DNA of 64,000 nt, from NCBI GenBank assembly GCA_964538515.1, contig CAZIEW010000019.1, forward strand, positions 1-64,000, read 5' to 3'. The notes under the pieces were generated by a model, which saw only the letters and a program-made list of their open reading frames with translations, made no database searches and was not told the DNA's origin. This DNA is from CALBZH01 sp964538515 (lineage in GTDB: Bacteria > Desulfobacterota > Syntrophobacteria > Syntrophobacterales > Syntrophobacteraceae). This document shows, one piece after another, positions 50,362 to 59,695 of this stretch. A program made the position numbers and the translations under genes. Positions within the stretch are counted from its first letter, which is position 1; each line of letters starts with the position of its first letter.

Positions 50362-52794
50362 TCATGCCGTGGGCTTATCGATGATGCGCACCTCGCGCTG
50401 CGGGAATGGGAATGACCAGCCCGCGGCCACCACAGCATCATGGATGGCACTCGTCAGGTCGCTCCTGACGCGAATCCAGTCTGCAAATTCATCCGTCCAG
50501 GCCCGAAGCTCGAAGTTGATCGCGCTCTCGCCAAAACCCATGATGAGGCCATGCGGTGGCGGATGCTTGAGTACGCGTGGGTGAGCAAGCGCCGTCCGCT
50601 CGAGCGCTTCGATCACTTCCTTCGGGACTGCACCGTAGTTCACTCCCACCGGGATGTCGATGCGCCGCAGCTGGTCGCTGAGGGTCCAGTTGGTCACCTT
50701 GTCCGTCACGAGCTGGGCATTGGGAATGATGATTTCCGCCCCTTGCCTGGTGCGGATGGTACTGGCCCGGATCCCGATTCGGCGCACCTCGCCCGTGAGG
50801 CTCCCCACCTCGATGCTGTCGCCCACGTGGATCGGCCGCTCAAACAGGAGAATCAGCCCGGAAACGAAGTTGTTCACGACGCTCTGCAGGCCGAAGCCGA
50901 TGCCGACCCCCAGGGCTCCGGCCAGGACGGTCAGCCGGGTGAGATCCACCCCGAGCACGCCCAAGCCCACAATGACTCCCAAGGCCAGGATGACATAATT
51001 CAGAAGGCTCGAAGCCGCGTAAGAGAGGCCGACAGGAACCTGAAGGCGCGAATAGACATCCTCCTGCAGAGCGAACCGGATGAAGGCGGACAGCAGGTAA
51101 GCCACCCAGACCGTGATAAAGAAGGCAAGCACATCTGCAGGGGTAATGCTGATGGAGCCCCGCTCCAGCTTGGTCGTGAGTATTGCCGTTGCGAAGGTCA
51201 GCGCCGGCTGGAACAGCCCCAGGTGATCCAAAGACCGGATGACTCCGGTGGCAACGGCCACCACGACCAGCATGCGGTGGATCCGCCGCACGAGCAGGTC
51301 ATGATGGTGCTGAACCATCAGCAGACGGCGCAGCGGCCAGGCTCGCAGGCTGAAGGCCACCAGCGCGTTGAGGACGCTCAGGAAACAGTATAGAACCAGT
51401 ACCAGGAAGCCGAGGCCGAAGACAGTCGAAGCGATCAGCCGGGCCAACCGCATGTAGCCTAGAGCCGCCGCGCACAGCCCCAGGGCGAGGCTGAGCACAA
51501 GCAGGCCGTTTGCCAAGGGAAGAATGCGCTGCAAAACCGGGCGCTCGGAGTGGACGAGTGCGGGCCACAGATTCTTCCGAGCCCATGCCAGGGCAGCGAT
51601 GCCTGTAATCGTCTCCAGAATGAGCAGCGACTGTTCCAGGAGCGGGGGACCGGCAACGAACTGCCGCACGACATCGAGTCCCAGAAGGAGGGCCGCCAGA
51701 TAGCTACTCCGAAGCACTCCAGGTCCCGAAGGGGCGACGAGCCGGATTATCGGCGGAAAAGCCGCCAAGGCAAACAGGCTCTGCAGCGAGTCGGGCGTCG
51801 GCGAATGGGGTCCCGTCGTATAGAGAAGGGACAGGATGTAGGCGGCAGACCAAGGGCGATCGAAAACCGCCATGCTGGAGGACACGTCCGCCTCCCCCAC
51901 AGCCCACCGACGGATCTGTCGGCGCCCCGCCCCGAAACACAGCACCGTGAGGACGAACAGGGCGGTGTGCAGCGCCAGGGCCCGGGAGGGTTCCCCGGCA
52001 TAGCGCGTGATTTCTTCCCAGCTGGCGGAGAGCACCCGCTGAAGATCTCCCCGGAGGGACTTTTGGGCCTCGATCCACAAATCGGGGCTCCAAATCGGCG
52101 GTCCGTCGCGCCTGAGCAGGCTGCCGACCGCTTCATCGAGCGCCCGGGCCACCTCAGCGAACATCGATTCACACCGGGCAACCTCCTTGGCGACCGCCGC
52201 TTGAAGATCCAGGACCTTCTTGTGCTCTGCCTCTACTGGACTCCGTATGGCATCGAGGGACTCAAGGGTCGCGTCAACCTGCTGGAGCGTCATCGCCGGC
52301 GCCTTCGAAGCGTGGGCTGCCTCGCGGGTGGCCATCCAAGTGTTGTGCATGCCATCCAGCCGGCGAAGAAAGTCCTTGAGCTGGACGGCCCGCGCGGTGA
52401 GGGTCTTGAGCCAGCCCGCCGTCAGGAGCTTCCTTTCGTGCCAAAGCTTCTGGCGGGCCTGGAGACCCGCAAGCGTCGGCTCGCCACGGAGCATCGCCGT
52501 CGTTCGGGCTAGGTCCCCATCGATGTCTCGGCTCAGCTCCGGCAGACGTGCCGCGATGGCTTGAATGGCCTGGCCGGATGCCAGATGCGCACGGATGGCC
52601 TGGAGGGTGTCGGTCACCTCCGCGGCCCGTGTCGCGATCTCAGGAAGGGGAATGGCCGCCGCGGACGGGGGAGATGGAGGAGACTGGGGCGCCGATGGTC
52701 CGTGCTCCTCGGCAGCGTCGACAACGAGAGGGCACAAACAGATCAGAGCGGTGAGAATGAGGACTGCACCGCCACGGATGGGGCGTCGGCTCAT
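50362..52794 (-). CDS. Large MscS-family mechanosensitive channel
   Basis: The 810-residue product has a signal peptide, a 200-residue coiled-coil periplasmic region, about ten membrane helices and the MscS core: pore helix with AGALGVGIGFGLQSVVNNF, then FVSGLILLFERPIHVGD and the cytoplasmic beta domain. It is of the large MscK/YbdG type. These channels release solutes on osmotic downshock. A lipoprotein gene lies 31 bp upstream. Confidence 0.9.
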   Translation of the reverse strand: MSRRPIRGGAVLILTALICLCPLVVDAAEEHGPSAPQSPPSPPSAAAIPLPEIATRAAEVTDTLQAIRAHLASGQAIQAIAARLPELSRDIDGDLARTTAMLRGEPTLAGLQARQKLWHERKLLTAGWLKTLTARAVQLKDFLRRLDGMHNTWMATREAAHASKAPAMTLQQVDATLESLDAIRSPVEAEHKKVLDLQAAVAKEVARCESMFAEVARALDEAVGSLLRRDGPPIWSPDLWIEAQKSLRGDLQRVLSASWEEITRYAGEPSRALALHTALFVLTVLCFGAGRRQIRRWAVGEADVSSSMAVFDRPWSAAYILSLLYTTGPHSPTPDSLQSLFALAAFPPIIRLVAPSGPGVLRSSYLAALLLGLDVVRQFVAGPPLLEQSLLILETITGIAALAWARKNLWPALVHSERPVLQRILPLANGLLVLSLALGLCAAALGYMRLARLIASTVFGLGFLVLVLYCFLSVLNALVAFSLRAWPLRRLLMVQHHHDLLVRRIHRMLVVVAVATGVIRSLDHLGLFQPALTFATAILTTKLERGSISITPADVLAFFITVWVAYLLSAFIRFALQEDVYSRLQVPVGLSYAASSLLNYVILALGVIVGLGVLGVDLTRLTVLAGALGVGIGFGLQSVVNNFVSGLILLFERPIHVGDSIEVGSLTGEVRRIGIRASTIRTRQGAEIIIPNAQLVTDKVTNWTLSDQLRRIDIPVGVNYGAVPKEVIEALERTALAHPRVLKHPPPHGLIMGFGESAINFELRAWTDEFADWIRVRSDLTSAIHDAVVAAGWSFPFPQREVRIIDKPTA

Positions 52795-52825
52795 GGGCGC
52801 CTCCAGTGGGTCGCTCGAACGAGTG

Positions 52826-53572
52826 CTACCAAGGCATCAGCGTAAACGGGCTCGTGTCCTTCACCACCTGCCCGGGACGCTTGTTCGCGACTTCGACGAA
52901 CTGCTTGGCCCAATCGTCGATGATCTTGTGTGCCACTTCATACCAGGTGAAAGCTCGCAGGTTGAGGGGCGCGACCTGCGCCTCCTCGCGATCCGCGGCC
53001 ATCGCCAGAACCGCGCCGCTGCCGGAGTCCACGATGCGGGCTTCGAAGGCTGCCGTCCCCACGGCTCCCGTCTTTCTCGCTGTGGCCTCGACGGCCACGC
53101 CACTGCCATAGGGAGCTGCCAGAGCAAGTGCCTCCAGGAACGGCTTGCTGGGCACGAGCTCGGTAAGAGCCAGCTCAAGAGTGATCGAGCCGGGTGCCGG
53201 GGACTGCAGGACCTGAAAACGCCTGTTCGGGTCCTCCTGGAAGGCCTTGATGAACTTATCTCGCATGTATTGGGCGACGGTCTGGACGTCCTTCTCGTAG
53301 TCGTTCTTCCGCATCCCTTGCTCCCACCAGTTCGCCTGCATGAGGTAGCGGGTGTTCACTTCCTTGATGTAGATGGACTTGTAGACCTTCCAGTCCGTGC
53401 CCGCCTTGACCCAGACCTTGTTGAACGGCAGGTCCGCCCGCTGCTCCATCTGCTCCACGGGGACAAAGCCGGCCCCCTTGGAGGGCTCGGCCTTCATGGA
53501 CTGGCATCCGGTGAGAGCGATGGCGATCAGAATGAGGGTTCCCAGGGAAATCTTTTGTGACGCGCGCTTCAT
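52826..53572 (-). CDS. Lipoprotein (DUF3313-like)
   Basis: The 248-residue product has a lipoprotein signal with the lipobox IALTGC. It then shows a DUF3313-like pattern: FNKVWVKAGTDWKVYKSIYI and a paired alpha/beta region with LELALTELVP. It is probably anchored to the outer membrane. It lies between an MscS gene and an unknown exported protein gene on the same strand. The function is unknown. Confidence 0.75.
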   Translation of the reverse strand: MKRASQKISLGTLILIAIALTGCQSMKAEPSKGAGFVPVEQMEQRADLPFNKVWVKAGTDWKVYKSIYIKEVNTRYLMQANWWEQGMRKNDYEKDVQTVAQYMRDKFIKAFQEDPNRRFQVLQSPAPGSITLELALTELVPSKPFLEALALAAPYGSGVAVEATARKTGAVGTAAFEARIVDSGSGAVLAMAADREEAQVAPLNLRAFTWYEVAHKIIDDWAKQFVEVANKRPGQVVKDTSPFTLMPW

Positions 53573-53630
53573 GTTGCTTCTCCTGTAAGATTAGACGAAA
53601 TCCTGACTTCGGGTGACAAGGCTTGAGGCT

Positions 53631-54908
53631 CTAATACACATAATCAATCTGCTTGTCACTCCGCTCGACAACCTTTGCGCCGAGCTTGGCCAGTTCATCC
53701 TGGGCCAATTTGCTCACCGTCCCCGTGACCCAGAATTCGAATTTCCTAGCGTTTGGGTTGGCGGCTCTGTAAGCGGTGATTGCGTCCGGGACCCGCTGGC
53801 TGGCCCGTTCCGTCCAGAATCCGTGGTCCAGAGGAAGGGGGACCAGGATGACCCCATTGGCTGATCTCGCGAAAACCAGTGGGCCGAACGCCCGGATATC
53901 CTGGATACCTGCGCCCTTTTGCTGCAAGCCTCTCAAGGTCTCAGCCGCATACATGTAGAAGCTGGCCGTTTCCTCATCGTCGGCGGTGGTGGCCTGCTGG
54001 AGGAAAAGGTCCCGGCCTTTGGCGCCCTGCAGAGCCTCCAGGGAATTCACGATGACCGTGTCCTTGGTTGGGGAGTAGGCTGGGTTGTCCAGGAAAAGCG
54101 ACACCGCATAGGAGGCGATCCCCATGGCCAGCAGTTTCTGCTCGTTGATCTGACGAAGTCTCTCGGGCGGGTTCTCCTTGTTCAACTCGGTGACCTGCTG
54201 GGCCGTCCGGGTCGCCGACACAGCCATGACAGCGGGCCCGCCCACCGGAGCGAGCGCCGCGGAAAGGGTGAGGGATCCCAGGGCCGTGGCCCAGGCGACG
54301 CTGTTGAGCTCTTTCTGCAGCACGCTGTTGCTCGAATAGACATCCACTCCAAGGCGATGAGCCAGCTCTCGCTTGTTCTGGGAAACGGCCAGCATCTGTT
54401 TGACCTTGCTGTCCTGGCTCGGGTCGGCCTTGGACGTGAGACCGGTTTTCACATTTTCAAAGAGCCTGGCGATGCCTTTGGGGACTCCGGAGATGGTGTC
54501 CACAGGGTCAGTGAGGAGATTTGCCCCGAACTCAAGCGGCTGCGATGCCGCGTTCTTGATCCCATCCAGATAGGCCTGGCTTCTCTTGATGTCACTCAGA
54601 GTTGCAATGGCCCCGATTTCTCCGATGAGCTTTCGCAGGGCAAAGTCCCCCGTCACCTCGAACACGCCATAGTCCGAATCCACCGTGAAGTTGTGCATGT
54701 ATCCGTAGGAAACCACCCTGTCCCGAACTCGAAAGTGCGGTCCGGCCAGGAGCTGCGGAGGAAGAACGTCGGAAGCCTTCTGATTCACGGGACTTTCGAA
54801 TTTCGGTGCTGCGGTTGCAGGCGTGGGCGCCTGAAACAGCGTGGCGATCAGGAGCCACACAGCCAGGGAACCCTTGAACCACTTTGACTCTGCATGTTTC
54901 ATGAACAT
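53631..54908 (-). CDS. Exported hypothetical protein
   Basis: The 425-residue product has a signal peptide (about 1-33, ending PATAA). A body of unknown fold follows, with a hydrophobic stretch near residue 205 (ALGSLTLSAALAPVGGPAVM) that could be a membrane or amphipathic segment. The start at 54908 follows AAGGAAAGG. I do not recognise the family. The context is an envelope gene group. Confidence 0.7.
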   Translation of the reverse strand: MFMKHAESKWFKGSLAVWLLIATLFQAPTPATAAPKFESPVNQKASDVLPPQLLAGPHFRVRDRVVSYGYMHNFTVDSDYGVFEVTGDFALRKLIGEIGAIATLSDIKRSQAYLDGIKNAASQPLEFGANLLTDPVDTISGVPKGIARLFENVKTGLTSKADPSQDSKVKQMLAVSQNKRELAHRLGVDVYSSNSVLQKELNSVAWATALGSLTLSAALAPVGGPAVMAVSATRTAQQVTELNKENPPERLRQINEQKLLAMGIASYAVSLFLDNPAYSPTKDTVIVNSLEALQGAKGRDLFLQQATTADDEETASFYMYAAETLRGLQQKGAGIQDIRAFGPLVFARSANGVILVPLPLDHGFWTERASQRVPDAITAYRAANPNARKFEFWVTGTVSKLAQDELAKLGAKVVERSDKQIDYVY

Positions 54909-55106
54909 TCGCCTTTCCTTTCCTTGGGTTGGAGACATTCGGTCGCAAGACCCCAAATACACTGCCAAATCAGCTAGACGAGCTGATCGACCCTTGGTGA
55001 ACAGCCACGCCCTGATGTGGCCGGAGTCCGAATCGTCATCTCGGCGCAGGCCGGGAACCGGACGCTTTCAGAACAAGTTGGAATCCGGCCGATTATGGAC
55101 TTTGTT

Positions 55107-56546
55107 CTATTTCAGATCCCGCAGCAAACGCTGGAAATCCCTTGAATCCTGGAGAATTCGGTGTGCCGCATCCTTCAGGTGGTCCACCTGCTCCGGTTTC
55201 AGAGCAAACGAAGTCGGAAGCCGTTTGAGCTCGTCGCGTTCCGCTTCGTCGTCCAAGGCCTCAAACCTCACCTGAACCAGGTAGAATTCAATGTCTCCGC
55301 AGGAGCCCGGCTCCGTGGAGATGGGATCCGAACCGCATCGCCCCTTCCTGATCTCGTCGGACCACCGGGGAAAGCTTTCACTCAGGAGTGCCACGGTCTC
55401 CATGTTGTAGCGCTCGATGCCGATGGACGAGAACGAATCGAGCATGGCGCCAAAGGGGGGAATCTTTTCCCACCGATCCCACTTGTCGTCGATGGCGGTC
55501 TCGGCATTCACCACCACGAAAACGATTTTGTGCACGTTTTCCATCTTGGCGAATTTCAGGGTAGTCCAGGGACTGCCCAACAATGTCACGCGCTCCAATG
55601 CCGCTCGAAGACCCAGGTTGTCGGCGACTCCCCCGTCCACCAGGTGAATGTAGGGCTTCTTTTCAGAATCCAGGAAGGGGATCATGTTGTTGGCGAGGTC
55701 GAAACGACGAGAGGTCACGTCCCTGGGCGGCTTCATGGCCGCGGCCAGGCCTTCGGGCATGTGATAGCCGCATTCTCCGGCATAGTTTCGCAGGGTAATG
55801 GGGGTCAGTACGATCGGGACTGCCGAGGAGGCTGCGCAGGCCCGGGCAACGGGAAAGGTTGACAGATCCGAACAGATGAGGTCGAAGCCATCCTGAATGA
55901 AAGAGACACGGGTCCCATGAACCATGTCCGTGGCGTTGATGACAATCATGGGCTCTTTCTGGGCGAGGAGATCGGAAAAGGTCTTTCCCTCGAAGACATG
56001 CTTGTCGTAATAGTCCGCCGCGAGGTCGCTGCGATCGTAATAGGCGGAAAAGAGCTTCGCCCAGGTGACGGGATTGAAAAGTATGGAGCGGGTAAGGTCT
56101 CCCTGGATATTCTTTTTGAGAAATTTAGCCTCGAAGTCCTGAAAAATGCGGTCCCGAAAGAGACCATAGTAAGCTGCCGAGAAGCTACCTCCCGATACTC
56201 CGGAAATCCAGTCCACTTCATCCAGAAGACGCCGCTCGCGGCCATGAATGGTGACCTTCGTGTCCCGGAAGGCTTCGAGCAAGCCATAGGAAAAGGCCGC
56301 CGCCCGGGTCCCTCCGCCCGAGAAGGTCAACAGGAGCAACAATTCGTCGTCGTTGTCGGGACTGATGAGATTCCTGCCCCGATAGCCCGTTTGCGGATCC
56401 CATTGTTTCAGGGGCTGGTTCACCGGGTAGTGGGCACACGCTTGGGCGAGGAGGAGGAAAAAAACGCTGAATAGCCACAGAAGCAGAGGTCTGAAGACCT
56501 CCATTGGCCTTGCTGTCAGGCACTTCCCTTCTAAAGCTCGAAGCAT
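55107..56546 (-). CDS. Patatin-like phospholipase (lipoprotein)
   Basis: The 479-residue product has the patatin fold signatures: oxyanion hole SGGGTRAAAFSYG, nucleophile elbow GVSGGS and the catalytic dyad Asp in DGGVADNLG. A lipobox-like LAQAC near residue 35 suggests a lipid anchor. Such enzymes hydrolyse acyl esters of lipids. The start at 56546 has CAGGAG upstream; an internal ATG at 56504 would give a more usual signal peptide. Confidence 0.9.
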   Translation of the reverse strand: MLRALEGKCLTARPMEVFRPLLLWLFSVFFLLLAQACAHYPVNQPLKQWDPQTGYRGRNLISPDNDDELLLLLTFSGGGTRAAAFSYGLLEAFRDTKVTIHGRERRLLDEVDWISGVSGGSFSAAYYGLFRDRIFQDFEAKFLKKNIQGDLTRSILFNPVTWAKLFSAYYDRSDLAADYYDKHVFEGKTFSDLLAQKEPMIVINATDMVHGTRVSFIQDGFDLICSDLSTFPVARACAASSAVPIVLTPITLRNYAGECGYHMPEGLAAAMKPPRDVTSRRFDLANNMIPFLDSEKKPYIHLVDGGVADNLGLRAALERVTLLGSPWTTLKFAKMENVHKIVFVVVNAETAIDDKWDRWEKIPPFGAMLDSFSSIGIERYNMETVALLSESFPRWSDEIRKGRCGSDPISTEPGSCGDIEFYLVQVRFEALDDEAERDELKRLPTSFALKPEQVDHLKDAAHRILQDSRDFQRLLRDLK

Positions 56547-56568
56547 GTAATATCTCCTGATTGTTCTC

Positions 56569-57140
56569 TTGATAGCTGGTTTTTCGGATCTCTCAACCGG
56601 TCACGCGGCCCGCTTCCGTTTCGGGAAGGAGGTTTGCTGCACGGCGCCACTGTTGCAGCGAGCCATCTTTCGCAGGCGGGGCAAGATCGAGCGTGGCCTG
56701 CGGGAAATTGCGGTCTTCCAGTCCGCGGTGGCACTGCGGGACCCTGCCCACCGAGCAGCAGAGTATCAGCCCAGCCCGGCCTGTTCCTCCAATGCGCCTA
56801 TGGGAGCGAGAGCTCCAGGAATCCGTCGGAGCTGGGCACTCTCAACCGCAAGAAAATCGGTGCCCTCGTTGGCGTTGCTCCTCTCAACTGCGACAGCGGC
56901 AAATTCAGGGGCAAACGCATTGTCTGGGGTGGCCGTGCATCTCTTCGAGCAGCTCTCTACATGGGAACCCTCTCCGCCATCCGCTGTAATCCAGTCATTA
57001 GTGAGTTTTATCGACGTCTTATTGACGCCGGGAAAAACCCCAAAGTCGCTATTAAAGCTTGTATGCGAAAACTCTTGACCTGAATGCCATGATTAAAAAC
57101 GCAACCCCCTGGAACCCCCAAGAGCAAAAAACATGTTGAA
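56569..57140 (+). pseudogene. Decayed IS110-family transposase fragment
   Basis: The plus strand near 56820-57080 reads LGTLNRKKIGALVGVAPLN, then GKFRGKRIVWGGRASLR and a YMGTLSA stretch. This is the C-terminal domain of IS110-type transposases. A stop interrupts it at about 57081, while the adjacent frame continues with LNAMIKNATPWNP, which belongs to the same protein, so there is a frameshift. The N-terminal DEDD catalytic domain is missing. I see no intact ends of the element. Confidence 0.8.
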
Positions 57141-57173
57141 GAAAACACAGTTGCTCAAGGGCAATTCTCTCGA

Positions 57174-59636
57174 TTACTCAGATTCGTTGCTTTCCTCAGT
57201 TTGCTTCTTGATGGCCTCCTCATCCACCATTGCGATCGCCAACGCCGCGCCCGCTGCCGCGGAAAGTCCCGGTCTCTTTGGGGGAGCTTGAGCGACCGAC
57301 GCCATCTGGCCCGCTTCCTCCGGGGATTCACTCGTCGATCCATCGGGCATGTGCACCATGACGTGCCTCGTGGCAAACTCCAGACCCCGCTCTCTGAACA
57401 GCTCCTGGAGCCGCCGGAGAACCTGCCTCTGGACGAGGGTCTGAAGTCCGGGCTTCGACTTGAACTTCACACGCATGATCAGGGCCGAGTCGTCAAAGGC
57501 CAGCACTCCGGCGAACTTGATGGGCCCAAGCAGGTAGGTCTTGAATTCCTCGTCTTCGTGGATCTCTTTGTTGATCTGCTTGACGACCTTCCGGACCCGA
57601 TCGAAGTCGGTGCCGAACGGAACTCGGAAGTCAAGCTTGACGACGATGTAATCCCTCGAAAAATTGGTCACCATGCCAAGCTGGCTGAAGGGGACGTTGT
57701 GCACCATTCCCCGGGAGTGGCGAAGCTTCAGAGAGCGGATGGATATGGCCTCGACCGTCCCCCTGGCTTTACCCGATTCCACGTAGTCCCCGATTCGGAA
57801 CGCATCGTCAATGAGGAAAAAAAGTCCTGAAACGATGTCTTTGATGAGGTTCTGCGTTCCAAGCCCGATTGCGAGTCCCAGAATCCCCGCCCCGGCGAGC
57901 AGCGGGTGAATGTCAATCCCCACCGTGGAAAGAATGATCAGGCCCACGGCGACAAGAAGCACAACCAGCAGGAACTTTCGAACGATCTGAAGCAAAGTGC
58001 CGAGCCGGCTGCCGCCCGTGCCTCCCTCGTCCGCATCCTCATCCACCTTAATGCTGCTCTGGACCTCCTGGATTTTGCGGTTGAGCGCCTCCGAAATGAC
58101 ACTCCAGGCGAGGAAGGCAAGCGTGACCACCAGGAGGATCTCGAAAGCGGCTTCCGTGATTTCTTCGCCGAGCACGATTTCGAATCTCCAAAGCCGCAGC
58201 AGCCCAAACAGGATCAGCCCTGCGATGGAGACGCTCAGGCAACGTCGCAAGATCGACACGAGACGGCTCACGAGGGGAACGGTGCTGCCACCTTCCCGGG
58301 TGGGTGACGCTTCCTCCCCTTCACCACGGTCGCCGTCGGTCCGCTGTTCACCTTCACAGCCCGACTCCGGCCCGTCAGGCATGTCTATGAACCGGAACAT
58401 GGCGCTCAGCAACCGCTGTCCCATCCCTTCCACGACGAGGAAGATCGGGACGCTGTAGAGCGTCGCCAGAAGTGGAGACACGAGGTCCGAACGGCCCACC
58501 AGCAGGTAGAACACCCAGAGAGCCCACGTGAGCAGGAGGCAGGGAAGAGCGAAAAGGTGCCAGTAGGGCGCCAGTTCCGCCCTGAATTGATCCATCAACG
58601 CCGACCGGTCTCCGTCACCATGGCATAGGAAGAGGGCAACGGACGCCCGATGTTTGAAAGCGAGATAGAGGATGATGGACAACGCCACAGCGCTGGTCAA
58701 GGCATGGACGGCGAGGTCGACCTCCAGGCTGATCCCATGAAGCTCCAGGAGTCCACTGGCGAGAAACCCTCCCCCAAAGACCAGGGCGATCCTCGTGATC
58801 CAGCGATACAGGTCAAGGGCAGTCTTGTCTTCCAACGAGAGGACCCTCAATACCGGGGCTTCTGGTGAAAGGAGGAAGCGCGAAACCAGGCGAATCATTC
58901 TGACCGACAGAATGACCACGAGGGAAGTCATAAGCGCTAGCCTGGCAAGCGGCCCCGAGTTGAAGAACAGGAAAAACAAGGCCAGAGGGACCGCACAAAA
59001 GACACACATGGATATGAAGTCGATTGCTGCAAAAAGGAGATGGCGCTTGAGCTTATCGGTCCAGTGAGCAAGCTGTGGATTCATGAACCGTTCACGCATG
59101 CTTGCCGTTGTATGTTCGAACACCCGCTCACTTCCCATTCCTGCGGCCAGCAAGATGGCGATCGCCCCGAGCGTCAACAGGATGCCCGCCCCCCCGTCCT
59201 TGCGTCTCACGTCCGAGTAGGCCTGCGAGAAGAACTTGGGGATTGCCATCACATCGTACTGGATTTCCGAGAAACGCGTGTGGAACACGCTGATGTTTTC
59301 TTCCGTGCTCTGGATGATCTTCGCGAACCCCGAGAGCTTGTCCGCGTCATCTTTCTTGGCTCTGCCCGAGACGGACTTCTCCAATTCCTGAATCAAAAGT
59401 CGTCTCACCTGATCATCACTGAGTCCATCGACGATTTGGCGAATTCTCGTGGAATCAAAGGCTTGAGGGATTTCAGGTAGAGCCTGTTCGGGCCTTTTCT
59501 GCTCTTTCAGCGAGTCCTTGCCCTCTCCAAGGATTGTTGGGCTCTTGTCGGCGGCAGGCGCAGCAGTCTGCCACATCAAGAGTAAGAAGAGGGGCAGCAT
59601 CAGAGCGACGATTATCTTGGGAGCATTTCCTGGCAT
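57174..59636 (-). CDS. Large MscS-family mechanosensitive channel, second copy
   Basis: The 820-residue product has a signal peptide, a Glu/Lys-rich periplasmic region, multiple membrane helices, then the MscS pore segment AGAGILGLAIGLGTQNLIKD and the beta and C-terminal domains. It is only distantly similar to the MscS gene at 50362. The C-terminal tail is long and acidic/polar. The gene lies 33 bp from the IS110 remnant. Confidence 0.9.
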   Translation of the reverse strand: MPGNAPKIIVALMLPLFLLLMWQTAAPAADKSPTILGEGKDSLKEQKRPEQALPEIPQAFDSTRIRQIVDGLSDDQVRRLLIQELEKSVSGRAKKDDADKLSGFAKIIQSTEENISVFHTRFSEIQYDVMAIPKFFSQAYSDVRRKDGGAGILLTLGAIAILLAAGMGSERVFEHTTASMRERFMNPQLAHWTDKLKRHLLFAAIDFISMCVFCAVPLALFFLFFNSGPLARLALMTSLVVILSVRMIRLVSRFLLSPEAPVLRVLSLEDKTALDLYRWITRIALVFGGGFLASGLLELHGISLEVDLAVHALTSAVALSIILYLAFKHRASVALFLCHGDGDRSALMDQFRAELAPYWHLFALPCLLLTWALWVFYLLVGRSDLVSPLLATLYSVPIFLVVEGMGQRLLSAMFRFIDMPDGPESGCEGEQRTDGDRGEGEEASPTREGGSTVPLVSRLVSILRRCLSVSIAGLILFGLLRLWRFEIVLGEEITEAAFEILLVVTLAFLAWSVISEALNRKIQEVQSSIKVDEDADEGGTGGSRLGTLLQIVRKFLLVVLLVAVGLIILSTVGIDIHPLLAGAGILGLAIGLGTQNLIKDIVSGLFFLIDDAFRIGDYVESGKARGTVEAISIRSLKLRHSRGMVHNVPFSQLGMVTNFSRDYIVVKLDFRVPFGTDFDRVRKVVKQINKEIHEDEEFKTYLLGPIKFAGVLAFDDSALIMRVKFKSKPGLQTLVQRQVLRRLQELFRERGLEFATRHVMVHMPDGSTSESPEEAGQMASVAQAPPKRPGLSAAAGAALAIAMVDEEAIKKQTEESNESE

Positions 59637-59695
59637 GCGAATGCCTGCTTTCAGTTCTATGGGGCGCTGTACGTGCCAGCCCCTGCGAAAGAGCC

